This document shows positions 38,678-48,686 of a DNA stretch of 64,000 bases, in pieces. Numbering within the stretch: the first letter of the stretch is position 1; each line of letters begins with the position of its first letter. Below the pieces are notes generated by a model that did no database searches, was not told the DNA's origin, and saw only the letters and a list, made by a program, of their open reading frames with translations. The stretch comes from an uncultured Clostridia bacterium (GTDB lineage Bacteria > Bacillota > Clostridia > Christensenellales > UBA1242): contig CAOJSF010000001.1 in NCBI GenBank assembly GCA_948442695.1, positions 1-64,000 of the forward strand, given 5' to 3'. The position numbers and the translations under genes were made by a program.

Positions 38678-39394
38678 ATGGAAAATAATAAAATTGTAAA
38701 AGAAAAGTTAAATGAAATAGAAATGAGTGGAAATTATTTTAGATATGCTTCTGCTATTTCTGGAGATAGTGAGTAGGGATATATCTTTTATAAATCCTTT
38801 GAGAACTGTCTTTTTATTGAAGATGAAAAATTTAATAAATCAGGTAGAAGACACAATAACTTGAGATTTGATTTCAATAATTATTTAAATATGTTTGCTC
38901 ATGCTTGCTCTAGTGTGAAAAACAGTCCACCAGTAGTGCTTTTAAATGGAAGTGAAGAAGATAATTCTGCATTGAAGTCTAAATTGAGAAAATATAAAAT
39001 TATTGAAAATTAGAACAATATAGAAGAAATTAATAATAATTCTGCACTTTTTTGCAAAAATGATGGAGATTATGATAAATTTTTATCAAAACTATTTGAA
39101 AGTAGAAGCGATAAAATTTTAGATAATCATTTATTTCTTTTAATAAATAGACCTGAAGAAATTGAAATGAGAAAGTTGGCAAACTTTGTAATGACTTCTT
39201 TATCAAGAAAAATCCATATAATTGTTTTAACTGCAAATAAGGACAAGTTTATTGATAAATATTCTGCAGAAGATTTTGAATCGATTTCTGCATGGTGTAA
39301 ATTGCATTTCTATTTTGCAAACGATGGTTTGGCAGAAATTGTCGGCAGTCAATACGGAAATAAAGAAAAAATTTATTCTGCATTGAACAAATAA
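38678..39394 (+). pseudogene. unknown gene with two in-frame amber codons
   Basis: A 239-codon frame from ATG 38678, with TATAAT about 20 nt upstream and a GGAG-like ribosome site. It is open to 39394 except for TAG at 38774 (codon 33) and 39011 (codon 112). There is no frameshift, and coding character continues through both (GDSE-x-GYIFYKSFENC and KIIEN-x-NNIEEINNN). The last third (LFLLINRPEEIEMRKLANFV) looks like a folded alpha/beta domain. Both ambers could be CAG (Gln) to TAG transitions. The simplest view is recent decay; amber read-through is the alternative. Confidence 0.6.
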
Positions 39395-39599
39395 ACGGAT
39401 AGGTTGTATAAATTTTAAAATTAAAAAAATCTTCGCAAATACAAAAAAATAAGCAAAATCAAGGTTTTTTAATAAATTTAAGAAAAAATGTTGAAAATAT
39501 TTGAATTTTCTTAAATTATTAGATAATAATGAAAATTTATCCTTGTTTAATAAAATATGAATGCGATTTAAATTCGAGACTTTATAAAGGATTTAGGAA

Positions 39600-41625
39600 A
39601 TGGATATTATAGAAGATATACAAAAATATTGTGCTTCTAAGTGCAAGTCAAATAAAAGTGAAGAATGGGAAAAGGGTGCAGTTGAGTATATTCAAACTCT
39701 TGATTTTAAAAATATTGACGCAAGAAAGTCTGCAGAGGAGTATATACAATACATTTTGGCAGACTATTTTGCTTTAAATAAAGAGATTACAACTTTGCAA
39801 GCAAAGGTTATGCACGCTCTCATTACTAAAATGACTTTGGATAAATTAGGCTTAAATAATATAAAAATAAATTATGAAAACAGAAAAGAGGGTAATTACG
39901 CCGAAGCATATTATAGACCTAATGACGATTCATTACATTTTTTCAATCAAAATGTTTGCAATCCAGATTTATTCTTAAAACCTTATTCAGATAAAGTTGA
40001 TTTAAGTGAAAAATCACGGTTGGGTTTCTTTGCAAAACAGATTTTTGTAATAAATCATGAGATTCAACACGCTGTTCAGTGGAAGATGTTGAAAGATGAA
40101 TCTATTGATAAAAATAACATTTCAAGTGAAAACTTAATTATAAGCAAGCAGGGCATTGCAAGAACTTTAGTAAGACAGTATGGGACTAAGTATTTTAAAA
40201 ATGGTTTAGATCCTGAAAGATTATATAAAGAAAATCATGATAAATTTTATTATGAAATTGAAGCGGATATGTTTGGCTTTGATAGAACTTTGCAACTTTT
40301 AGTCAGAGTATCGCAAAAATTTTATAATCTTGTCAAAGGTGCTAATTATAATTATCTTGAAAAATTTAACAATCGAAAGAATCAACTTGAGAATTATTCT
40401 TTTGTAATGTGGAAACATGATACAAATCCTAATAATATGGAAGTGAGTGCAAATCATAAAGCATCGCTTATCATTGATACTGTTTTGCCGAATTAAAAAA
40501 ATGCAGATAGAAAAATGTTGTTTTCTTCTTATCCTGCTTTGTCAATCAATTATCATGAGGATGGAAGCAAAAAAAGACGCTTGAAGAAATTGAAAGAGAA
40601 AAGGATGAAAAAATCAAGGAGTTTTTACATCTACGCCAGATAAAAATGTCAATGTGACTGCAATGCGTGTGTCAAAATTATATGACTCGGCTATTGAAAG
40701 TGATCCGCTTTTAAGTTTTGAAAAATGTATGAGACATATTGCTCGTCTGTCATGGTATGAAGATAGGTATTTTACAAATGGTGGACTTGAAGTAAAATAT
40801 TCGCCAAAAGAAATCAGATAAGAACTTAAGTTTTCTATAGAAAAAGCCTCAACAATAGCATCTGTTATGGAAGAGGTCAACTCGATGGAGATTGAAAAAA
40901 TATTTGAAAAATACAAACGAGAAATTTTGCAGAGCAAAAAGACAGACCCTTCAAGCATAAGATTTTTTCATGACAAAATGAATGGCATTTATGATATTTC
41001 AAATAAGTTTCATGCAAACAAAGAAGTGCAAGAAACCATAAAACAAAATGAAGAGATTGTAAGAAGAAAAAATCTTCAACAAAAAATGGAGCATGATAAA
41101 GCAGTTGAGATATTGAAAAATGTGTTTCCTAAGTTTACGCCTAAGCCACAAACTTATATTTTGGCAAAGGATGAAATGATAAATAATATTTCAGAACTTA
41201 TGATGTTGGAAGATGCTTATAGACATTATCTCCGCTTGATGTCAATGAAAAAGTTGAGTCGAATTGATATGCAAAAAGATGACTTTGTGCCTGGGCATTT
41301 GCTTCTTGCGTCAATTAGAAAATTATATCCTTTCCAGCCATCAGAAGAGGAGAGAAAAGAGTATAAAGAAGCGGTGCAAAAAGGTCAGGTTGAAATAATT
41401 TCTAATAAATATGAAAATGAAATATGTCAGAAAAAACAGGTTGTTTATTCTGGCGAAGAAATAATTGACGAAAATTTAAAAAACAGAGATACTATGCTCA
41501 AACAGGAAAACCTTGATAATAAAGATGAGAAATTGAATAATAGTTCTGATAAAGAATTGCAAAAAGATGAACAAGATTTGCAAGAGCAGGAACATAAATT
41601 TGAAGGGTTTGGAATGAGTAGATAG
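39600..41625 (+). pseudogene. decayed HExxH metallopeptidase-like gene
   Basis: Remains of a gene of about 670 codons. Part 1 (39600-40496, 298 codons) has NHEIQHAVQW with His153-Glu-x2-His157 and a later EIEADMFGFD, a possible zinc site. After the TAA at 40494 the frame continues (NADRKMLFSSYPALSINYHE), then shifts near an A7 run (about 40571). A further shift and another TAA (40819) lead into the last 250 codons (40867-41625), a helical region with a charged tail (KEEQDLQEQE-like). At least four lesions. The HExxH differs from the three intact relatives at 8.6-13.2 kb in its following Glu motif, so it may be another family. Some intact parts could still be translated. Confidence 0.65.
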
Positions 41626-41729
41626 GTTTTTTGATTAAATTTCCAAGAATATGATAAGCACATTATTAACATAAAAAGATATAGAAACTTTAATAAGGAT
41701 TAAAAATATTATAAATTTAGGGAAATGAT

Positions 41730-42446
41730 ATGAGAAATGTTTTAATTATCGGTGCAGGAGATGGCGTTGGAAGGGCAACGGCTGAGATATTAAAAAATGA
41801 AAACCTTTTGCTTGTTGATAATGTTGAAAACAATTTAAAGGAAGTTGCAGGTGAGACGACGGCAAAATATTTTGTTTGTGATATCGCATCGGCCGAAGAA
41901 CTTACGCATTTGAAGACATTTATAGAAGAAAACTTTTCTGGTTTAGACACCATTATTAATTGTGCTGGTATTTGGACAAAAGGAGAACTATCTCAACTTA
42001 GTCAAGAGCATTTTGCGAAGATAAATTCTCTTGAAAGAATTAAGAATGTCATTGATACAAATACATTTGGGACGATTGCGATTGTGACTATGCTTTCTCA
42101 AATTTTAATCAAAAATGGAAAGGGTCAAATAATAAATGTAAACTCTCAAAGTGGAGTTGAAACAGAGTCTTTTTGCCCTGTCTACAATGCTTCCAAACAT
42201 GGCAGTTATTATTATCGCAAGGCTATACAAAATGACCTGGCGAGACACAACATAAAGATAACAGATGTTTGTCCTGGACTGATAAAGACAAACTTTTACA
42301 TTTCTGCTGAGGATGAATTGCCTGATTCAATTATGCAGTTGGGACTTGAAGTGGAGGATGTGGCAAAAACAATAAAGTTTGTATTTGATTTGCCTCATGA
42401 GATAACAATTCCTAGCATTGAAGTGAGAAATATAAAAAATGATTAA
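41730..42446 (+). CDS. short-chain dehydrogenase/reductase
   Basis: 238 residues of the classical SDR fold. The nucleotide-binding glycine motif is IIGAGDGVGRATAEIL (about 5-20), followed by NCAGIW (the NNAG-type motif), a Ser in NVNSQSG and the catalytic YNASKHG (Tyr-x3-Lys). Substrate is unknown. After the active site 'DVCPGLIKTNFYIS' matches the usual PG loop. AGGGA precedes the ATG. It is alone between the pseudogene tract and a strong terminator. Confidence 0.88.
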   Translation: MRNVLIIGAGDGVGRATAEILKNENLLLVDNVENNLKEVAGETTAKYFVCDIASAEELTHLKTFIEENFSGLDTIINCAGIWTKGELSQLSQEHFAKINSLERIKNVIDTNTFGTIAIVTMLSQILIKNGKGQIINVNSQSGVETESFCPVYNASKHGSYYYRKAIQNDLARHNIKITDVCPGLIKTNFYISAEDELPDSIMQLGLEVEDVAKTIKFVFDLPHEITIPSIEVRNIKND

Positions 42447-42475
42447 AAAACCTTATTTATAAAATAAGGTTTTTT
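42445..42475 (+). terminator. intrinsic terminator after the SDR gene
   Basis: AAAAAACCTTATTT pairs with AATAAGGTTTTTT. The A/T symmetry means it can serve both strands, including the convergent kinase-CYTH gene. Confidence 0.85.
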
Positions 42476-42629
42476 ATTAAAATCAATTAAAGCCATTTCT
42501 TTAAATTGAAAGTTTATTTTTAAATATTTTTTATAAAATTATTCTTATATTATCTTGTCTTTATTTTATTAATTTTATTGTTTTTCTTAAAAATTTTGTG
42601 ATTTTTTTTAAAAAAACAGGAAAAAACTA

Positions 42630-44009
42630 TTAAAAAAGTTGATTTTTATCATTTTCACATATAAAATTGTTATAATTTTGACAATTTGCAAGTTCACGAT
42701 AGGATGTGTTGATAGGTTGATTTAGTTTGAGTGCATCTTTAAATTTATTATATAATTTGATATCTTTTTTGTCCATTTCAATAAAAATTCCTAAGCCTTC
42801 AACTTCATCAATTTTTATCTCTTTTCCATTTAAGATGTATAAAGTTCTTGTTTTGGTAATGGTGTCTGATACCGAAAAACCAGCAATATTAAAACTTGAC
42901 AGCATATTTTCTGTTTGTCTGCATTTAAGAGAGAAAGATTGAAGGTCATAACTCTCAGTTTGTCTTGAGTAGGTGCTTTCATTGAATTTAAAGGTAAGGC
43001 TTGAAATCACTCCATCAGTCTCCCTTAATGAAATTGAGTGATTGTGATTTTTATTTTTGTCTACTAAAAAATAATCTTTTTGAATCATTGTTTTACTTTT
43101 GGTTGCGCCTAATGATTTTAAAGCATTATGAATATTATTGTCGCTTTCAAATTTGACCTGCATTGTGGTAGATTTATTTTTTACCTCATTTTCTGTGAGC
43201 GTTGTATTTAAGATATATTTTGCTTTTTCTATGGTTGGCAAAATGTATTCACCATAGGCTGGCATTATGATATCTAGAAATGACATTAAAATCATCTCCT
43301 GGGAAAGTTTGCTTCTTTTTTCTAAAATATCTCTATGAAGTCTTCTTGATAAAAGGGTGGCTGGGTCACAATTTATTGCTGAGGTCGTATATGGCAAATT
43401 TTGCAGTTGAGACAAAAGTTCTTCTCTCAGAGCATATAGACCTTCAACTATTAAAATATCATATTCAGAACCATCTATCTTGTTAAACTTGTCAATTTCA
43501 CTGCTATGGAAACTGTATTGTGGAAGATTTACATTTTCTTTGTTGAGTATGGCTTTTATCTGATTTGCAAGCAGGTCAAAGTCAATAGCAAAAGGTTCAT
43601 CAAAATTCATGTTTTCAAGTTGAAATTTGACTTCTTTAATAAAACCTTCTTGCTCATCGGAATTTATATATTGTGAAATTGCATTTTTGAATAATACAAT
43701 TTGATTGCCGGTAAGTTTGTCTTGCAAAGGGTAGTTTAAAGAGATTTCTTTAAGAATATCTGAGAGTTTATCAGAAATTTTTTTATATTTGTCAAAACTT
43801 TCTTTTTGGCACGCCTTTTCGACAGCGATTTTTGCAACACCTTTATAATAATTATCTGCTGATATTAATAGGACTCGATTGTTTTTTGAAAGGTGTTTTG
43901 CGAGGATTTCGCTGTTATAACTTTTTCCAGAACTGCTTGCACCTGCAATTAAAATTAATTTTTTGCCATTGTTGACCTCACTTTCTAAAGATTTTATCCA
44001 TTTTTCCAT
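42630..44009 (-). CDS. P-loop (uridine kinase-like) and CYTH fusion protein
   Basis: 459 residues in two domains. N-terminal P-loop kinase related to uridine kinase/phosphoribulokinase: Walker A GASSSGKS (23-30), LLISADNYYKG, and DILIVEGLYALREEL (Walker B-type). A helical insert (about 60-165) makes it longer than uridine kinase. The C-terminal part (about 285-440) is a CYTH/triphosphate tunnel domain: 'HSISLRETDGVISSLTFKFN' (strand with Arg/Lys), 'TKTRTLYILNGKEIKIDEVE' and 'GLGIFIEMDKKD'. CYTH proteins bind tri- or pyrophosphates and polyphosphate with metal. The same pairing is known from plant TTM1/TTM2. AAGAGGTG lies before the ATG. Confidence 0.82.
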   Translation of the reverse strand: MEKWIKSLESEVNNGKKLILIAGASSSGKSYNSEILAKHLSKNNRVLLISADNYYKGVAKIAVEKACQKESFDKYKKISDKLSDILKEISLNYPLQDKLTGNQIVLFKNAISQYINSDEQEGFIKEVKFQLENMNFDEPFAIDFDLLANQIKAILNKENVNLPQYSFHSSEIDKFNKIDGSEYDILIVEGLYALREELLSQLQNLPYTTSAINCDPATLLSRRLHRDILEKRSKLSQEMILMSFLDIIMPAYGEYILPTIEKAKYILNTTLTENEVKNKSTTMQVKFESDNNIHNALKSLGATKSKTMIQKDYFLVDKNKNHNHSISLRETDGVISSLTFKFNESTYSRQTESYDLQSFSLKCRQTENMLSSFNIAGFSVSDTITKTRTLYILNGKEIKIDEVEGLGIFIEMDKKDIKLYNKFKDALKLNQPINTSYRELANCQNYNNFICENDKNQLF

Positions 44010-44204
44010 TTAACACCTCTTGAAATATAATTAATAATAATCTAAATTTTTTGCATTGTCAAGTGGGCACTTTTGTTTTCATTTTAAATTATTCATTTTT
44101 CATTTTTAATATTAAAAAATATCTTAAATGTTATGATTTTAACAAATTCTTCTATTTTAAATTAAGAATTTTGTCGAATGAGTTTTTTGTTTTAAGATTT
44201 ATGT

Positions 44205-44210
44205 TATAAT
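44205..44210 (+). promoter_or_regulatory. possible -10 box for cas9 transcription
   Basis: TGT-TATAAT (extended -10) about 225 nt before cas9; the -35 is only T-rich. If used, the cas9 mRNA would carry a leader that is complementary to the whole tracrRNA. Confidence 0.4.
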
Positions 44211-44305
44211 TAAAAAGTATTATGGTAGTGAATAAGATTATGTTTATTTAAATCCTTTTTGACATTTATTTCAAAAGAAGACATAACATTTGTTCTTATG
44301 TAGTC

Positions 44306-44395
44306 AAAAAAAAGAGAAAACATATGTTTTCTCTTTAATCCCCACCGATGTAGGTTTGATAGGAATACATTTATTTGAACTCGTTATGTTATTCC
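44306..44395 (-). ncRNA. tracrRNA, divergent from cas9
   Basis: Reading the minus strand from about 44395: GGAATAACATAACGAGTTC, which pairs with the first 20 nt of the CRISPR repeat. The upper stem is GAATAACATAAC with GTTATGTTATTC (12 perfect pairs), then a GA/GAG bulge, then the lower stem TTCAAAT with GTTTGA, the same bulge arrangement as in the Streptococcus pyogenes duplex. A nexus-like segment follows (ACATCGGTGGGG, about 44350-44339), then a terminator hairpin AGAGAAAACATATGTTTTCTCT (44313-44334) with a T-run. Length about 90 nt. Promoter and terminator fit exactly. Confidence 0.88.
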
Positions 44396-44401
44396 ATAAT
44401 T

Positions 44402-44430
44402 AATATATCAAATTTTTACAAAGGAGTCAA
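44402..44430 (-). promoter_or_regulatory. tracrRNA promoter overlapping the cas9 ribosome site
   Basis: On the minus strand: TTGACT (44430-44425), 17-nt spacer, TATATT (44407-44402). Transcription would start at about G44395. The -35 box coincides with the AAGGAG ribosome site of cas9 (44421-44426 on the plus strand). Confidence 0.75.
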
Positions 44431-44435
44431 GTAAA

Positions 44436-47400
44436 ATGGCAAAATATTTTTTAGGATTAGATATCGGAACAAATAGTTGTGGTTGGGCTGTAACAGATGA
44501 AGAATATAATTTGATTCGTCGCAAGGGAAAAGACTTATGGGGAGTGAGACTTTTTGAAGGGGCAGTCACTGCAGAGGAAAGAAGACAAAACAGAACAAAC
44601 AGGCGTCGTTTAGATAGAAAAAAGTTGGAGTTGTCATGGGCGAGAGATGTTTTTGCTGAGGAGATAGCAAAAGTTGACAAGGACTTTCTCACGCGTATGA
44701 AATATAGCAATTTGTGGGCAGAAGATAAAATTAAAATGTCGAATTCTTTAAAAAGTAAGGATTCACTTTTTCATGGGCAGGTTGATGGGAGAGATTATAC
44801 TGACAAAGATTATTATATTGATTATCCAACAATATATCATTTGAGGAAAGAATTGACTCAAGAGCCAGCAAAAGACATAAGACTTTTATATCTTGCGGTG
44901 CATAATATTATAAAACATCGTGGTCACTTTTTGTATGGAGGAAACTTTGGTGATAATTCAAATTTGCTTGTTTCATTTAATGAGGCTTTGGATTGTTATA
45001 AAAAGATTATAGATCAGGAAGATTGTCTGCTTCATGTGAAAAAACTTGAGGAAGGTGACATTGCTGAAATTTTAGATTGCATAAAAAGTAAAAGTGGGAT
45101 GAGGCTTACCAAAGCAAAATTCAATGAAATCTTTGATGCAAAAACGAAATCTCAAAAGATGCTTGTCAGTGCTTTTGTTGATGGAAAGATCAATTTGGAG
45201 CAATTGTTTGAAACCAAACTTGAAGAGGGTAAGTTGGATTTCAATGACGAAGATATTGAAATCAAAATAAATGGTTTGGAAAATGTTTTGTCTGATGAGC
45301 AAGTGTCGCTTCTATATAAAATTCAAGAAATTTATTCTCTGCTTCAACTTAAATCAATTCTTGCAGACCATGAATATATCTGTGAGGCTATGGTTGAAAG
45401 TTTTGAAGAACATCATAGACAATTAGAACAATTCAAAAAATTTATTAAAAAATATTATCAAAAAGAATATTTCAATATTTTCAGAAATCCACGAGATAAA
45501 GATTCTGATAAGAATGTTGGATATGCTCAATATGTCAATTGCAATTTGACAAATGGAAGCAAGCAGGTGGTTGACTTAAATGTTTCAAATAGAAGCAAGG
45601 AAGAGTTTTATAAATATATTAAAAAAATTCTTTCATTTACGCCAAATGATTGTCAAGATTTAGAGCAGTTTGAAAATGAGAGAAATTATTATCTATCGCT
45701 CATACAAGAGGATCGATTTTTGCCAAAACAAAGAACAAAATCAAACAGTGTTTTTCCAAATAAACTTTATGAAAAAGAACTTAAACAGATTTTGCAAATA
45801 AGCGGAAAGAAGTTTGAATTTTTAAATGAGATTGATAAGACTTGTGGGCTTACAAATGCCCAAAAATTATTGCAAATCTTGACTTTCAGAGTGCCTTATT
45901 TTGTAGGTCCTATCGGTCAAAATTCAAATGGACAAAATCATGGTTGGGCAGAAAAAATAACAAATCTTGATTATAAACCATGGACTTTGAATAAAATTGT
46001 TGATTTTGATATGGCAGAAGATGCTTTCATCGGGAAAATGACAAATAAATGCACATATTTAAAAGATAAAGATGTCCTTCCAAAAAATTCGATTATCTAT
46101 TCTAAATATAGGGTTTTGAATGAACTTAATAAATTAAAAATCAATGGAAATGATATCAGTGTTGAACTGAAACAGAATTTATTTAACGAACTTTTTTGCA
46201 ATTTTGCAAAAGTTTCATCAAAAGATGTTAAAAAATTCTTAATAAAGGAAGGATTGTTTTCTGCAGACGAAATAAATGATATTCAATTAAGTGGAATTGA
46301 TAGAGAATTTGCAAATAATTTTTCTTCATATTCTAAGTTGGCATCTAATAGTCTTTTTGGAAAAGATTTCATTGATGAACATTTGATTGAAATTGAAAAG
46401 ATAATAAAATATCATACAGTTATTTCAGATAAAAACAGACTTGATAAAAGATTGAGAAGAGAGTTTTCTGGCATATTTAATGAAGAGCAATTCAAGATTC
46501 TAAAAGGTCTGAACTTTAAAGACTGGGGCTCTTTATCTTATGAATTTTTGTGTGGTTTAAAATTTGTAAATAGAGAAACTGGAGAAATTACGTCTATACT
46601 TGATGAGATGTGGAATACAAATCAAAACCTGCAACAAATCTTGAACAATGGCAGTTATACTCTGTCAGAATGCCTGACCAAAAGCAATGAAAAGTCTCTT
46701 AAGAATCTTGTTTATCAAGATGTTGAAAACCTTTATTGTTCGCCAGCAGTCAAGCGTGGAATTTGGCAGTCTGTAAAACTCATTAGAGAAATAGTTGAAG
46801 TTATGGGTGAGATGCCAGAAAAGGTTTTTGTTGAGGTGACTCGTGAAGATGGTGAAAAGGGTGACTCTGGGCGAAAGAGTTCTAGAAAAGAAAAACTTGA
46901 AAAACTTTACAACTCAAAAGATTTCAAGAAAAATGTATTTATTTCTTCACAAGAAATTGCTCAGTTGTTGAAAGAACTAAATGATAAAGATGTCACAAGT
47001 TTAAGAAGTGAAAAACTATTTTTATACTTTTTACAATCCGGAAAATGTATGTATAGTGGGCAAACCATTGATATAAATGATATTTATAATGATAATCTAT
47101 ATGATGTTGACCACATTATTCCTCAGTCTATCATTAAAGATGATAGTATTGATAATAAAGTTTTGGTAAAAAGACAACTTAACGCTCAAAAACTTGATAC
47201 ATATCCAGTGCCTTATGAATTTATATCAAAACAAAAGGGCTTCTGGAAAGTGCTTCTTGATAATGGTTTTATTTCTAAAGAAAAATATGATAGACTTGTC
47301 AGAACAAGTCCACTTACTGAAGATGATTTAGGACAATTTATTGCACGTCAACTTGTCGAGACAAATCAAACTGTTAAGGCAGTGATAGACTTCTTGAAGG

Positions 47401-48686
47401 TGTCTATGGAGGATGACAGAAAGGTAGTTTATAACAAAGCAAAACTCGTTTCTGAATTCAGGCAAATTTTTTCAATAACTAAATGCAGAGATATCAATGA
47501 TTTGCATCATGCTCAGGATGCCTATCTTAATATCGTTGTTGGCAATATTATCAACAATAAATTCACGGATGACCCACGCAATTTCTATAAGCAGAAAAAG
47601 TTTATGCCACTTATATATAATAAAGAGGAAAAAATCACAGAAAGCAACAATATAAAGAAAGTTTTCACTGGGGTGGTTTTCTCAAGTGCTTCCACAAGAC
47701 CAGTTTGGAGTGCGACAAGAGATATAAATAAAATTAAAAAGATATGTCAAAGGACAAGTCCATTGATTTCAAAGATGAGTTTTGCTAATTTTAATGGAGC
47801 ATTTTATAAGGAAACTGTCCATAAAAGCAATAAAAATAATAAAAAGACTGAGGCGTCAGTATCATTAAAGGGTGACAAATCAAATCCTATTTTTGACACT
47901 CAAAAATATGGCGGTTATAACAATCTTAACAATGCCTACTTTATGCTTGTTGAAAGCAAAGATAAGAAAGGAAAAACTATCAAAACTATTGAAGCGGTGC
48001 CTATTTTAATATTGATTAAAAATATGGGTAAACCAAATTTAAATGAGAATATACTTAAATATATTTCTGAAACGAGAGGGCTTAATGATGCAAAAATTTT
48101 AATTGATAAAATCAATTTTCAATCGACTTTCTTGATAGGCAGAGGTCGTTATGTTTTGGGTGGAAAATCGGACAATGTAATTCTTCTTCACAATGCAAAT
48201 CAAATGTTTTTTGATGACGAGTGTAAAAAATATATTAAAGCAATTTCAAAATATTTTAGACTTAAGGCAGACAAAATAGAGTCATCTTTAGAGCAGGATG
48301 ATGAAAAGATTGCTCTTTCACCAGCATCTAAAAAGGAAAATAAAGAGATTTATTTGACTAAAGAAGACAATTTGAAACTTTACGAAAAATTTATAGAAAA
48401 ACTTTCTTGCAGTACATATGAAGGAATGCAACTTGCCACAGTTTTACTTCCAAAACTTAAAGAGAAGAAAGAGTTGTTTATTTCACTTAGCGTTCAAGAT
48501 CAAGTTCAAGTGCTTCATGAAATTACAAAAAGATGCTCTTGTGGGGCTGGCTTTGCAGACCTATCTAAATTAAAGGATGGAACGAGTGTTGGAAAGATTT
48601 CTATCAATAAAAATATAACAGACAAAAATATCATTTTAATTAAAAACTCAGTCTCTGGACTATTTGAACAAAGGATAAAACTATAA
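44436..48686 (+). CDS. cas9: CRISPR-associated endonuclease Cas9 (type II-A)
   Basis: 1416 residues, in the II-A size range. RuvC-I: KYFLGLDIGTNSCGWAV with Asp9; Arg-rich bridge helix (EERRQNRTNRRRLDRKK); alpha-helical recognition lobe (about 90-770) with NIIKHRGHFLYGG; RuvC-II FVEVTRED (Glu800); HNH DVDHIIPQS (His893, with Asp892 and Asn915-region KVLVKRQLNAQK); RuvC-III DLHHAQDAYLN (His1025, Asp1028); C-terminal PAM-interacting domain including QKYGGYNNLNNAYFML. All nuclease residues are present, so it should cut. Start after AAAGGAG. TAATG links it to cas1. Trp is always TGG. Confidence 0.97.
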   Translation: MAKYFLGLDIGTNSCGWAVTDEEYNLIRRKGKDLWGVRLFEGAVTAEERRQNRTNRRRLDRKKLELSWARDVFAEEIAKVDKDFLTRMKYSNLWAEDKIKMSNSLKSKDSLFHGQVDGRDYTDKDYYIDYPTIYHLRKELTQEPAKDIRLLYLAVHNIIKHRGHFLYGGNFGDNSNLLVSFNEALDCYKKIIDQEDCLLHVKKLEEGDIAEILDCIKSKSGMRLTKAKFNEIFDAKTKSQKMLVSAFVDGKINLEQLFETKLEEGKLDFNDEDIEIKINGLENVLSDEQVSLLYKIQEIYSLLQLKSILADHEYICEAMVESFEEHHRQLEQFKKFIKKYYQKEYFNIFRNPRDKDSDKNVGYAQYVNCNLTNGSKQVVDLNVSNRSKEEFYKYIKKILSFTPNDCQDLEQFENERNYYLSLIQEDRFLPKQRTKSNSVFPNKLYEKELKQILQISGKKFEFLNEIDKTCGLTNAQKLLQILTFRVPYFVGPIGQNSNGQNHGWAEKITNLDYKPWTLNKIVDFDMAEDAFIGKMTNKCTYLKDKDVLPKNSIIYSKYRVLNELNKLKINGNDISVELKQNLFNELFCNFAKVSSKDVKKFLIKEGLFSADEINDIQLSGIDREFANNFSSYSKLASNSLFGKDFIDEHLIEIEKIIKYHTVISDKNRLDKRLRREFSGIFNEEQFKILKGLNFKDWGSLSYEFLCGLKFVNRETGEITSILDEMWNTNQNLQQILNNGSYTLSECLTKSNEKSLKNLVYQDVENLYCSPAVKRGIWQSVKLIREIVEVMGEMPEKVFVEVTREDGEKGDSGRKSSRKEKLEKLYNSKDFKKNVFISSQEIAQLLKELNDKDVTSLRSEKLFLYFLQSGKCMYSGQTIDINDIYNDNLYDVDHIIPQSIIKDDSIDNKVLVKRQLNAQKLDTYPVPYEFISKQKGFWKVLLDNGFISKEKYDRLVRTSPLTEDDLGQFIARQLVETNQTVKAVIDFLKVSMEDDRKVVYNKAKLVSEFRQIFSITKCRDINDLHHAQDAYLNIVVGNIINNKFTDDPRNFYKQKKFMPLIYNKEEKITESNNIKKVFTGVVFSSASTRPVWSATRDINKIKKICQRTSPLISKMSFANFNGAFYKETVHKSNKNNKKTEASVSLKGDKSNPIFDTQKYGGYNNLNNAYFMLVESKDKKGKTIKTIEAVPILILIKNMGKPNLNENILKYISETRGLNDAKILIDKINFQSTFLIGRGRYVLGGKSDNVILLHNANQMFFDDECKKYIKAISKYFRLKADKIESSLEQDDEKIALSPASKKENKEIYLTKEDNLKLYEKFIEKLSCSTYEGMQLATVLLPKLKEKKELFISLSVQDQVQVLHEITKRCSCGAGFADLSKLKDGTSVGKISINKNITDKNIILIKNSVSGLFEQRIKL

